Source: Vampirovibrio chlorellavorus
GTDB taxonomy: Bacteria > Cyanobacteriota > Vampirovibrionia > Vampirovibrionales > Vampirovibrionaceae
Length of the DNA stretch: 64,000 nt
Direction: 5' to 3'
NCBI RefSeq assembly: GCF_003149375.1
Contig: NZ_QFWH01000006.1
Coordinates: forward strand, 1-64,000
The position numbers and the translations under genes were made by a program. Shown here in pieces: positions 29,545 through 38,566 of the stretch. Positions within the stretch are counted from its first letter, which is position 1; each line of letters opens with the position of its first letter. The notes below the pieces were generated by a model. That model saw only the letters and a program-made list of their open reading frames with translations. It did not search any database and was not told the DNA's origin.

Positions 29545-31467
29545 ATGAAGAAAACGCTGGCGCCATTGCTGGTCGCAATGATGATCCTCCAGGGGGTATC
29601 CCCGTTGCCAATCATGGCTCAATCGGGTCTGGGCGCTGGCGCTCTGGACAATACCGCCATGCTGGATGAAACCCTGAATGTACCCAATGGAAGCCGCCGT
29701 ATTTCCCTGAGCGTTGACAATCAAAATATCCGCAACGTTCTCTACGCCCTGTCGGATACCGGGAAGTTTAATCTGGTGATGGACGATTCGGTTACTGGCA
29801 ATGTTACGATCGATCTGTCCAAGGTGACCATTAATCAGGCGCTACAATCGATTGCTTCATTGGGTAATTTGAAGATTCTGAAGCAAAGCGGCAATATTTA
29901 CCTGGTCATGTCCCGACAAACCGCCCAGGCCAAGGGGCTGGATCGTCAGCTTTCCAAAGTGGTCGCCCTGCATTACACCAATGCCACCCGGGTGGCCAGT
30001 ATGCTGAATAACTCCCTGCTGGCCAATGCCTCCCCGACTGGAACAGCCGCGGCGGGAGGTGGTGGCGCCGGTGCCGCCGGGGGCAATGTCATGCAACCGG
30101 CCACAGCGGAAGCGCGCACAAACAGCATTATTCTGATCGGCACCGCTCAAACCATTGCTCTGGCGGAAGCGGCCATTGCCAAGATGGACGTTCCCCGGCA
30201 AAGCAAGACCTTTTACCTCAGTCATTCCAACGCGTTGGATGTGGCGACCCTTCTGGCGGGCAGCGCCTTCAATGACGGGGTTGCCTCCTTTGCCGTGGGA
30301 GGCGCAGCCGCTTCAGGCAGCGCTGCAGGCGGCGCCGCAGCAGGAGGCATCAATGGAACGCCCAGAACCCCTTCCTCGCTTCGGGTGGAACGTCAGGATG
30401 TACAGGAAGGCACTGGCATCAACGTGTTTGGCAGCAATGGGGATGGGGTCACCTCCGGCCTTTCCAGCAGCGTTACTTTGCGGGGTTTTGTCAAAACCCA
30501 GGACAATGCCACGGTGTCCCCGGAAAGCGCGTTGATCATTCCGGATACCCGCCAAAATGCCATCACCATTATGGGCACTGCCGAGCAAATCGCCCTGGCT
30601 GAGTCGCTTATTCCGACCTTTGACGCCCAGTTGCCACAGGTTTCCATTGAGGCCTCTCTGGTAGAAATTACGGATACCAACAACAAGCAACTGGGCACCC
30701 GCTGGGGGATTGCCGATGGCAAGTTACAATTCGGGTTTAACAATCAACCGCTCAGTTCAGTGTCCGGTAACGGGCTGATAGGGCTTTCCACAATCACCGA
30801 TATCACGGATGTCAACGCCCTGGCTCGTTCAGGTATTGCCTTTAATACCAGTCCTGCGGTCACTCGACCGGATTACGCCTTCCAGATCCGAAACCTGATC
30901 TCCCAGAACAAGGCCAAGGTACTGGCCAACCCTACCGTGGTGGCCACTCACGATACCGAGTCGATCATCAGTATCGTGGATGAAATTGTACGACGGGTGG
31001 TGACCACGGTGGATGAAAGTGGCTTTGCCACTCAAACTGTGGAGATTGGGGAGGCGGGCATTGTGATGGACATCCTGCCCAAAATCGGCGAAGACGGGAC
31101 TGTCAGCATGCGTATTCGGCCTTCCGTAACCAGTGTGCTGCGGGAAGAAACCGTTTTGGGTAACCTGGTGACCCTGTTGCAAAAGCGGGATTTGCTGGCT
31201 CAGAATGTTCGCTTGAAAGACGGTGAGACGCTGGTCATTGGCGGGCTAATCCAGCAGCGGGAACTCAATCGTACGGACAAGCTGCCTGGTGTGGCGGAAT
31301 TGCCCATTGTGGGCGCCATGTTTCGGGCCTCTCAAAGAACCGGAACCCGTTCGGAGCTGGTTATGATGATTACCCCCCATATCATCAACAACACCAAACT
31401 GACACCGGTTATTTCCACCACCGCGACCGACACCGGTGCCCTGAATAACCTGGCCGGAGGGAAGTAG
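29545..31467 (+). CDS. Secretin (PilQ/GspD type), first of two
   Basis: Outer-membrane channel subunit of a type IV pilus or type II-like secretion system, 640 residues. Residues 1-25 form a signal peptide. A secretin/TonB short N-domain occupies about 40-110 (NQNIRNVLYALSDTGKFN). An N1-type domain follows with Gly/Ala-rich insertions near 175-190 and 255-280. The secretin C-domain spans about 360-625 with KVLANPTVVATHD and the hallmark LKDGETLVIGGLIQQ, then VAELPIVGAMFR. No AMIN domain is present. ATG 29545 starts the signal peptide; the in-frame TTG at 29521 is the alternative. Confidence 0.92.
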   Translation: MKKTLAPLLVAMMILQGVSPLPIMAQSGLGAGALDNTAMLDETLNVPNGSRRISLSVDNQNIRNVLYALSDTGKFNLVMDDSVTGNVTIDLSKVTINQALQSIASLGNLKILKQSGNIYLVMSRQTAQAKGLDRQLSKVVALHYTNATRVASMLNNSLLANASPTGTAAAGGGGAGAAGGNVMQPATAEARTNSIILIGTAQTIALAEAAIAKMDVPRQSKTFYLSHSNALDVATLLAGSAFNDGVASFAVGGAAASGSAAGGAAAGGINGTPRTPSSLRVERQDVQEGTGINVFGSNGDGVTSGLSSSVTLRGFVKTQDNATVSPESALIIPDTRQNAITIMGTAEQIALAESLIPTFDAQLPQVSIEASLVEITDTNNKQLGTRWGIADGKLQFGFNNQPLSSVSGNGLIGLSTITDITDVNALARSGIAFNTSPAVTRPDYAFQIRNLISQNKAKVLANPTVVATHDTESIISIVDEIVRRVVTTVDESGFATQTVEIGEAGIVMDILPKIGEDGTVSMRIRPSVTSVLREETVLGNLVTLLQKRDLLAQNVRLKDGETLVIGGLIQQRELNRTDKLPGVAELPIVGAMFRASQRTGTRSELVMMITPHIINNTKLTPVISTTATDTGALNNLAGGK

Positions 31468-31470
31468 CTC

Positions 31471-33825
31471 ATGCAGAATTTGTTTTCATTTCGGGAAAAA
31501 AAGATCTTCAGTCTGGCCCTTAAAAAAAGTCTCTCCCTGCTCCTGAGTGTGGGATGCCTTTTTTCTCAGGGCGGGCTACTGGCCTTTTCCGCTTCGACCG
31601 GCACGATTACCGGGGATATTCGGGTCACCGTCAATCCCACCAACATCAAGGCGAATTTGCCCATCCCCGGCGGGCAGCAGTTGGTGACCATGTCCTTTCA
31701 CGGTATTTCCATTCAGGATGCCCTGCGAGCCCTGGCTCAAAAGGGCGGCTTCAACGTTCTGATCGATGAGTCGGTGGCCGGTGAAATCAGTGTGGATCTC
31801 AATAACGTCACCATTCAGGACGCGCTGGAATCCATCAAGTCTTATGGAAATCTGGTTTACGCGATTCAGGGTAACAACCTCACAGTCGCCCATGCCACTT
31901 CACCCAAGGGGCAAAGCCTGAAAAAGGCGGCGACCCGCATTTTCGCGCTTAAAAACGCCAACGCCAGCCAGGTGGCCAGCATCCTGAATAATACCCTGTT
32001 TTCGGATGCCCTGAATGGGGGAGCGACCGGGGCTGTTGGCGGCGGCGGAGCGGGGGGGGCAACCGCAATGCCCGTGACCGCGGACTTTCATACCAACAGC
32101 ATTATCGTGGTGGGACAGCCTCAGGATATTCAGGCGGTTGAAAAGCATCTGGCAATTCTGGATCAACCCCGGCAAAGCAGAACCTGGCGTTTGAGTCATG
32201 CCAACGCGCTGGATGTCGCCACCATTTTGTCCTCCAGTTTGTTTAACGAGGGGGTCCCGGTGCTGGGTGCCAATGGCACCGGCAGCAGTGGTGGTGCGGG
32301 TGGAGCCGGCGGAACGGGCAGCGTTGGACAGACGCCAGCACAGGTGCGGGTGGTTGCGGATAACGTGCAGGAAGGTCAGGGCACAAACCAGTCCTCTCAA
32401 AGTGGCGGCAATTCCGGTGGTCAAACCAGTTTGACCAATACCATCAACTTGCGCACTCGGGTGAAAGCGGTGCAGACCATCAGCGTGGCCCCCAACGGCC
32501 CGGTTATTTTGCCGGATACCCGGCTTAACACACTGACCCTGATGGGAACGGCCGAGCAAATCGCCATGGTGGAAGCCATGATCCCTATGCTGGATCGTAA
32601 AATTCCACAGGTGGTGCTGGAGACAGCCCTGATTGAGTTGAGTGAAACCGGTATCCGGGAATTGGGCTTTAACTTTGGCGTGAATGTGGGCGGCTTTAAA
32701 GTGGGCTCCAATAATACTTCGACCAATAATGGAAGGGGCAGCGCCATCGGGGTGGGCACCAGCACGGAGACCCCCCGGGAGAGTCTCCTGCAATTCACCA
32801 CCAGTCCCACCCGCCGGATGAAGGATTTTTACTACCAGATCAACGCGCTGGTCAATCAGAATAAAGCTCGCATGCTGGCCAACCCCAGTATTGTAACGGC
32901 CAGCAATGATGAAGCCGTGGTGAGTATTGTGGATGAAATTATCCGGTCTGTGGAAATTACCCAAAGTGCCCTGAGTGCGCCCACGGCCACCGTGAACATT
33001 GGTGAAGCCGGGATTGTGCTGAATATGTTGCCAGTGGTGGGCGCGGACAACACGGTTTCCCTGAAAATTCGCCCGGTCATTAGCACCGTGGCCGAAACCA
33101 AGACAGGTTTAAGTGGCACCACCATCACCTTGCTGTCCAAACGGGAGGTGTTGACCCAAAACGTGCGGCTACAGGACGGTGAAACCTTTGTGCTGGGTGG
33201 TCTGGTGCAAAACACGAATAAAGAGGCCGTTTATCGCACCCCGGGGCTGTCCAATTTACCCATCGTGGGTGCCTTGGCCCGAAACTCCACGCTGAATAAA
33301 AAGCGGACGGAACTGGTGGTCTTGGTGACCCCGCATATTTTAAGGGAAGAGGGGGACTCTCCCAACAGCAATAACGGCTTTGCGTCTGGTGGCCAGTTAA
33401 ACCCAAACAATGCGGGGCGAAACGGAGATGACCCCGGCATGGTGCCGGTCTCCCTGCAGGGTCGAGGACACTCCAACGCCTTGCCCGCTATGGAACCCGC
33501 CAGAACCATTAATAGCACGACCAATGGTGTGGATCCGCTGGATTACAGGAGAAAAAGCCAGCCGTCACCGCGCCCTTCCGGTGCCTTGCTGCCGGATGAA
33601 CTGAAGCCCGCCCCAGCCGCAGCCAGTACACCTTCCAGTAAAAGCAGCGGGGCCATGGTGCCCGTCAGTTACCAGCCGGCCCAGTCCAGCACGGTGTACA
33701 AACCCAGCCGGACACCCCCTGCCACCGTTCGTCGAAGTACCCCGAGTCATCCGGTGGTGGAAGCGCCCGGGCCGGTGGACACTTCGGATGCCGCCATTCA
33801 GGCCATTCTGGAAAAATTCCGCTAG
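31471..33825 (+). CDS. Secretin (PilQ/GspD type), second of two, with Pro-rich tail
   Basis: A 784-residue paralogue of the upstream secretin, starting three bases after its stop with GGAGGG before ATG 31471. It has a signal peptide (residues about 12-42), the short N-domain (GISIQDALRALAQKGGFN), an N1 domain with Gly-rich insertions, and a secretin domain with ARMLANPSIVTA and LQDGETFVLGGLVQN. Beyond residue 640 it adds about 145 residues of Pro/Ser/Asn-rich tail absent from its partner. The two could form a mixed ring, or one could have a specialised role. A strong hairpin at 33846-33876 ends the cluster. Confidence 0.92.
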   Translation: MQNLFSFREKKIFSLALKKSLSLLLSVGCLFSQGGLLAFSASTGTITGDIRVTVNPTNIKANLPIPGGQQLVTMSFHGISIQDALRALAQKGGFNVLIDESVAGEISVDLNNVTIQDALESIKSYGNLVYAIQGNNLTVAHATSPKGQSLKKAATRIFALKNANASQVASILNNTLFSDALNGGATGAVGGGGAGGATAMPVTADFHTNSIIVVGQPQDIQAVEKHLAILDQPRQSRTWRLSHANALDVATILSSSLFNEGVPVLGANGTGSSGGAGGAGGTGSVGQTPAQVRVVADNVQEGQGTNQSSQSGGNSGGQTSLTNTINLRTRVKAVQTISVAPNGPVILPDTRLNTLTLMGTAEQIAMVEAMIPMLDRKIPQVVLETALIELSETGIRELGFNFGVNVGGFKVGSNNTSTNNGRGSAIGVGTSTETPRESLLQFTTSPTRRMKDFYYQINALVNQNKARMLANPSIVTASNDEAVVSIVDEIIRSVEITQSALSAPTATVNIGEAGIVLNMLPVVGADNTVSLKIRPVISTVAETKTGLSGTTITLLSKREVLTQNVRLQDGETFVLGGLVQNTNKEAVYRTPGLSNLPIVGALARNSTLNKKRTELVVLVTPHILREEGDSPNSNNGFASGGQLNPNNAGRNGDDPGMVPVSLQGRGHSNALPAMEPARTINSTTNGVDPLDYRRKSQPSPRPSGALLPDELKPAPAAASTPSSKSSGAMVPVSYQPAQSSTVYKPSRTPPATVRRSTPSHPVVEAPGPVDTSDAAIQAILEKFR

Positions 33826-33845
33826 CACCGGCGTTTTAGCAATCG

Positions 33846-33876
33846 CGAACACAGGCGTCTTGGGCGTCTGTGTTCG
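33846..33876. terminator. Hairpin terminator between secretin and glpD
   Basis: CGAACACAG (33846-33854) pairs with CTGTGTTCG (33868-33876). The genes converge here, so the structure can serve both strands. Confidence 0.75.
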
Positions 33877-33877
33877 T

Positions 33878-35665
33878 TTATGCGGTGGCAACGGCGGAGG
33901 CCGCCCTGAAGTGTAAATGCCGGGCCTGAATCAAGGCTCGATATTGTTGAACTTCCTGTTCAATTCTAGAGAAGCCCCAGCCCAGTTCAGTGGCCATATC
34001 CTGAGCCACCTGCTGAACCGACTGCATGCCCGCGTCGGCGTTGAAGGCACAGCCGATCCGGCGCAGCATGACATCCGATACGGTGCAGGCCATCTGCTTG
34101 CGAATGGCGAAGATGACCTGTGCCCGGATATCCAGTCCCGCACTGCAAAGTGGCTGTTTCCACGCTTCATTTTCAGAAAGCAGTGACAGCACCTGATCAT
34201 AGCCGCTGCCGTATAAATCGATGAGATGGGCAATCACCTCAGGGGCTACCTGGAACCGCTGACTGGCTGCGGCCATGTGGTCCGCCTTATAGCGCTCAAT
34301 GCTGGCAATGCCCGTACCACCGGGCAAGGGCAGATGTTGGGTAGCGGATTTTGGAACTTTCTGGCCGTGGGGCAAACGCAGATCAAAAGCCCGAACGGCG
34401 GTATCTACGGTAGCCTGCGCCAGATTACGATAGGTGGTCAACTTGCCCCCAATGACTGAAACCAGCCCCTGTATGGGGTTCCGGGTATCCCGGGCATGAT
34501 CCTCAATCCAGTGCTTCCTGGAAATTTTGCCCGGTTGATCGGCAGTTACCGCCGGAAGAGGCCGCACCCCCGCATAGCTGTAAAGCACATCGTTCACCGA
34601 AAGATTGGCCTGAGGCAGCACCCGATTGGTTTCCCGTAGCAGGTAATGCACCTCTTCCAGGCTGCCAGCGGCTTGATCCAAATCGCCTGTAAAAGGCAGA
34701 TCGGTGGTGCCAATTAAATAAAAGTCTTTCCGCCAGGGAATAATAAAAAAGGGCCGCCCGTCGGATTCCGCCTCCACGTATAAGGCTGTGTCCGGGCCAC
34801 TGGCAAAACGGGGAATCACGATATGGGTGCCCAAAGTGCCCCCGATGCGGGGGCGCAAGGTGGACGCTGGCCTCACCGTGTCCATTGGCGTCAGGGCGAT
34901 TACCTGATCCAGCCAGGGCCCGGCGGCGTTAATGACCCCTTTGCCCTGAACCTGATAACGCTGCCCGGTGAGGGTGTCCTCAAATTCCACCCCGGTGATT
35001 CGCCCATTCTTTAGCTCAAAATCAACCACTTGGGCATGGTTCAGCATGGAGGCATAACCGGTCGCTTTGGCGGCCATGGCGTTTTCCACGCAAATCAATT
35101 CGGGAAATTCCACCTGGGCATCGTAATAAACCGTACCTCCTTGTAAATTCCGTTGGGACAGGGAGGGATAGCGTTCGGCAAACGCTGCGGCACTGAACAT
35201 TCGATGCCAGGGCAGGCTTTTGAAAACAGAAAGCGCATCATACATCCACATGCCAAGCTCAATCATCCAGAAGGGTGTTTTTCCGCCCCGGTAAGCGGGC
35301 AAGCCAAGGGCCAGGGGGCGCACCAGATGCGGGGCGTTTTTCAGTAATAATTCCCGTTCGGCCAACGATTCATAGACCAAATCCAGCTCCAGATTGGCCA
35401 GATAACGCAAACCACCATGAATCAACCGGCTGGAATATGCTGAGGTGCCGGAGCCAAAATCGTTTTTTTCCAGCATTAACACGCTTAAGCCCCGCAAAGC
35501 GGCGTCCCGGGCGATGCCGGTGCCATTAATGCCCCCGCCGATGACAATTAAATCGTAAACCGGCCACTGAATCGTTTCAGTGCTTTCGGCTGACGGCCCA
35601 ATGATTTGACAGGATTTGGGGCATCGATTTGGCAGGATCGGCGGATCATTATTTAAATTGGTCAC
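33878..35665 (-). CDS. glpD: Glycerol-3-phosphate dehydrogenase (FAD, aerobic type)
   Basis: Oxidises sn-glycerol-3-phosphate to dihydroxyacetone phosphate and passes electrons to quinone at the inner membrane. The FAD-binding motif is VIGGGINGTGIARDAALRG near residue 45. SRLIHGGLRYL near 82, the AGPWLDQVI segment near 250 and YAGVRPLP near 365 are typical. A C-terminal GlpD cap domain follows. About 595 residues fits the larger GlpD forms. GTG 35665 is chosen because AAGGAG sits at a proper distance; GTG 35674, three codons earlier, would touch it. Monocistronic in this window. Confidence 0.95.
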   Translation of the reverse strand: MTNLNNDPPILPNRCPKSCQIIGPSAESTETIQWPVYDLIVIGGGINGTGIARDAALRGLSVLMLEKNDFGSGTSAYSSRLIHGGLRYLANLELDLVYESLAERELLLKNAPHLVRPLALGLPAYRGGKTPFWMIELGMWMYDALSVFKSLPWHRMFSAAAFAERYPSLSQRNLQGGTVYYDAQVEFPELICVENAMAAKATGYASMLNHAQVVDFELKNGRITGVEFEDTLTGQRYQVQGKGVINAAGPWLDQVIALTPMDTVRPASTLRPRIGGTLGTHIVIPRFASGPDTALYVEAESDGRPFFIIPWRKDFYLIGTTDLPFTGDLDQAAGSLEEVHYLLRETNRVLPQANLSVNDVLYSYAGVRPLPAVTADQPGKISRKHWIEDHARDTRNPIQGLVSVIGGKLTTYRNLAQATVDTAVRAFDLRLPHGQKVPKSATQHLPLPGGTGIASIERYKADHMAAASQRFQVAPEVIAHLIDLYGSGYDQVLSLLSENEAWKQPLCSAGLDIRAQVIFAIRKQMACTVSDVMLRRIGCAFNADAGMQSVQQVAQDMATELGWGFSRIEQEVQQYRALIQARHLHFRAASAVATA

Positions 35666-36109
35666 CCGCTGCACTCCTTAAAACCTGTTCCCAACCGTGG
35701 GCCCTCTTTATTTTGATCTTACCGTTTTTTATGGACCCTGCCAATCAATGCTGCCGAAGCCATGTGGGCAGAAGTTATACCGAAAGGCACGCTGATGGCA
35801 GCATCGGGGGAGGCGGTTGATCTGTCAGGACAGGCCCGGCATCTCCTGACGATGTTGAGGCTTGGCTTTCCTCGAAATCGGAGTAAAATAAAAAGCAAGG
35901 GGAGTCGATGGCAGTGCGTTGCGCGCATTCGGTCAAGGACCGTGATGACCCCTGCACCCCGGGAGCTGGCGGAAGGCACTCTGGACTTTCGAGTTACTGA
36001 AGGCCCAGAAACCAAAGGCCCACAAGAGTGAGAGAAAAAAGACACTGCCACCCAAAAGATATTGCAGCCCTGAAAAACGTTTGATCAACCGTGAGGGAGA
36101 GTAGACCCC
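35666..36109. other. Intergenic region before the prp genes
   Basis: This 444-bp divergent spacer separates glpD from prpD. GTCAGGA (35824-35830) and TCCTGAC (35844-35850) can form a hairpin or an operator. I do not accept the 89-codon plus frame at 35762 or the 110-codon minus frame at 35719-36051: neither has a domain nor a ribosome site. No convincing promoter pair was found. Confidence 0.5.
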
Positions 36110-37522
36110 ATGACCGTTATTTCGCACACCAAAATGTTTTTAGCGGATCGTCTGGCTGAATACACCAGTCAGCTCAGCTTTGAAAAATTACCGGCTGAAG
36201 CGGTACTGGAAGCCAAGCGCCGGGTCATTGACGCACTGGGCTGCGCCATGGGCGCCTACGACGCCGAACCGGCCCAGATCGCCCGTCAGGTGGCTCAACT
36301 CTCCAGTAACCCCAACGGGGCCACCGTATTAACCACCGGACACAAAACCTCGCCGGATTTGGCCGCCTTTGCCAGCGGGGTCATGATGCGCTATCTGGAC
36401 TTCAACGACACGTACCTCTCCAAGGAACCGGCACACCCCAGCGATAACATTGCCGCCGTGCTGGCCGTGGCCGAAGCGGAGAAAAGAAGCGGGAAAGACA
36501 TCATTACGGCCATTGTGCTGGCCTACGAAATTCAGTGTCGCCTGTGCGATGCGGCCAGCATTCGCGCCAGAGGCTGGGATCACGTGACTTATGGGGCCTT
36601 TTCCGCCGGATTGGCCGCTGGCAAGCTGTATGGCCTGAGCCAACAGCAACTGGTGCATGTGCAAGGGCTGGCTGCCACTCCCAACAACGCCTTGCGTCAG
36701 ACCCGGGTGGGAGAGTTGTCTCACTGGAAAGGTTGCGCTTTCGCCAATGCCTCCCGAAACGCGGTGTTTGCCGCCACGTTGGCCAAGCACGGTATGACCG
36801 GCCCTTCGGAAATTTTTGAAGGCGAAATGGGCTTCTGGGCCCAGGTGTCCGGCCCCTTTGATCTGGCCCCCATGGGCGGGGAAGACGGCAACCCGCACTT
36901 TATGATCAACCAGACCTACGTCAAGCACTTCCCTGCGGAGTACCACTCCCAAAGCGCCATTGAGGCCGCCCTGGAACTGCGGGCCCAAATCGGGGCGGAC
37001 AATATCGATCAGAAAATCGAGTCCATCACCATTGAGAGCTTTGACGCCGCCGTGGATATCATCGCCGGGTTCGCCGAGCATTGGGCCCCCAAAAGCCGGG
37101 AAACCGCCGATCACAGCATGCCCTATTGCGTCTCGGCGGCCCTGATGGATGGGGACATCACCCTGGATACCTTCAGCGATGCCCGCATTCAGGAGCCCAA
37201 GTTGCGGGCCCTGATCCAAAAAGTCAAAGTCAATCGAAACGCCGAAATGACCGCCGGTTACCCGGAGGGCATTCCCAACCTGCTGGTGATCAAGACCATC
37301 GATGGCCAGCAGTACAGCAAGAAAATCGCTTACCCTTTGGGACACAACCGCAACCCCATGAACGATGTGGATATCGAGAAAAAATTCCGCTCGCTGGCCC
37401 TGCGCTGGATGAGTGAGGCCCACGCCGACCGCATCCTGAAAGCCCTGTGGAGTCTGGAAACCTGCACCGATATTTCCGAGATTATGGCCCTGTTTGCGGA
37501 AGCCATTGCCACCGGGAAGTAA
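36110..37522 (+). CDS. prpD: 2-methylcitrate dehydratase (MmgE/PrpD family)
   Basis: Dehydrates 2-methylcitrate to 2-methyl-cis-aconitate in the propionate-degrading methylcitrate cycle. It is cofactor-independent. Family features are EAKRRVIDALGCAMGAY near residue 30, the conserved MMRYLDFNDTYL near 92 with its Asp, and the WDHVTYGAFSAGLAAGKL segment near 160. At 470 residues it is close to the usual 480. GGAGAG precedes ATG 36110. prpB follows after 26 bp and prpC after that, forming prpDBC. Other MmgE/PrpD members act on related acids, but the neighbours make this function secure. Confidence 0.95.
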   Translation: MTVISHTKMFLADRLAEYTSQLSFEKLPAEAVLEAKRRVIDALGCAMGAYDAEPAQIARQVAQLSSNPNGATVLTTGHKTSPDLAAFASGVMMRYLDFNDTYLSKEPAHPSDNIAAVLAVAEAEKRSGKDIITAIVLAYEIQCRLCDAASIRARGWDHVTYGAFSAGLAAGKLYGLSQQQLVHVQGLAATPNNALRQTRVGELSHWKGCAFANASRNAVFAATLAKHGMTGPSEIFEGEMGFWAQVSGPFDLAPMGGEDGNPHFMINQTYVKHFPAEYHSQSAIEAALELRAQIGADNIDQKIESITIESFDAAVDIIAGFAEHWAPKSRETADHSMPYCVSAALMDGDITLDTFSDARIQEPKLRALIQKVKVNRNAEMTAGYPEGIPNLLVIKTIDGQQYSKKIAYPLGHNRNPMNDVDIEKKFRSLALRWMSEAHADRILKALWSLETCTDISEIMALFAEAIATGK

Positions 37523-37548
37523 GCGTTTGCCGATATAAAGGAAGAGCC

Positions 37549-38460
37549 GTGAGCGAAGCCCTGCTGAATCCGCAACCCAACAAGCCCGCCCAGTTGCGAG
37601 CCTTGATGAGGCAGGGCACCATCGCCTTGCCCGGCGCCTTTAACGCCATTTCCGCCAAGATCATCGAATCCGTGGGCTTTCCGGGAGTGTACGTCTCCGG
37701 GGCGGGGATTTCCAACGGGGTGGGCGGCTATCCCGATATCGGGTTTATGACGGCCACGGAAATGGCGACCCAGGCGGGTTACATCGCTCGATCGGTCAGT
37801 ATTCCAGCCATCGCCGACGCGGATAATGGCTATGGGGAGGCCATCAACGTATTCCGTACCGTGCAGGAGTACGAGCGGCAGGGGCTGAGCGGCCTGCATA
37901 TCGAGGATCAGGTCATCCCCAAGCGCTGTGGACATCTGGATGGTAAGCAGGTCATTTCCATTGAGAATATGCGGGAAAAAATAGCCGCTGCCCGGGAAGC
38001 CCGGATTAATCCCGATTTTTTGCTGATTGCCCGGGTGGATTCCAAAGCGGTCAATGGGTTTGAGGATGCCGTGAAGCGTGCCAATGCTTACCTGGAGGCC
38101 GGGGCGGACATGATTTTTCCGGAGGCCCTGACCACCCGGGAGGAATTCGCTGAATTTTCCCGGCAAGTGAAGGCCCCCCTGCTGGCCAATATGACCGAAT
38201 TCGGCAAAACGCCCTATTTGAGCCTCTCTGAATTTGAGACTCTGGGTTATACAATTGTCATCTTTCCAATGACGGCCTTTCGCATTATGATGAAGGCGGT
38301 AGAGGATGGCATGCGTCAGCTGCAGCAAGAAGGCACTCAAAGTAACCTGTTGCCGCAGATGACTACCCGGCAGGATTTATATCAGCTTATTCACTACCAG
38401 GATTATGAACGGCTGGATTCCAGTTTGGCCACTCAGTTTTCGTCCAACACCAACCGTTAA
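37549..38460 (+). CDS. prpB: 2-methylisocitrate lyase
   Basis: Cleaves 2-methylisocitrate to pyruvate and succinate, the last step of the methylcitrate cycle. It belongs to the isocitrate lyase/PEP mutase superfamily. Seen are ALPGAFNAISAKIIE near residue 25, the metal site in IADADNGYGEA near 88 and the catalytic loop PKRCGHLDGK near 125. The frame is open back to 37447, but those codons overlap prpD. GTG 37549 with AAAGGAAGAG upstream gives 303 residues, the normal length. Confidence 0.95.
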   Translation: MSEALLNPQPNKPAQLRALMRQGTIALPGAFNAISAKIIESVGFPGVYVSGAGISNGVGGYPDIGFMTATEMATQAGYIARSVSIPAIADADNGYGEAINVFRTVQEYERQGLSGLHIEDQVIPKRCGHLDGKQVISIENMREKIAAAREARINPDFLLIARVDSKAVNGFEDAVKRANAYLEAGADMIFPEALTTREEFAEFSRQVKAPLLANMTEFGKTPYLSLSEFETLGYTIVIFPMTAFRIMMKAVEDGMRQLQQEGTQSNLLPQMTTRQDLYQLIHYQDYERLDSSLATQFSSNTNR

Positions 38461-38566
38461 TTGTCCAACCCGTCAGAACTCAATCGCCCGGATGAGCTTA
38501 TCCGGAGACGGTTGTAGTACAATCCTCACAAGCATTTAAAGTCATCTGGTAAAAAAGGGGACGACT

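Noticed and set aside
35762-36031. 89-codon plus-strand gene before prpD
   Set aside because: No Shine-Dalgarno sequence, no domain, and a competing minus-strand frame of similar length; typical of random open frames.
36329-37423. 364-codon minus-strand frame
   Set aside because: Lies entirely inside prpD on the other strand; no family match.
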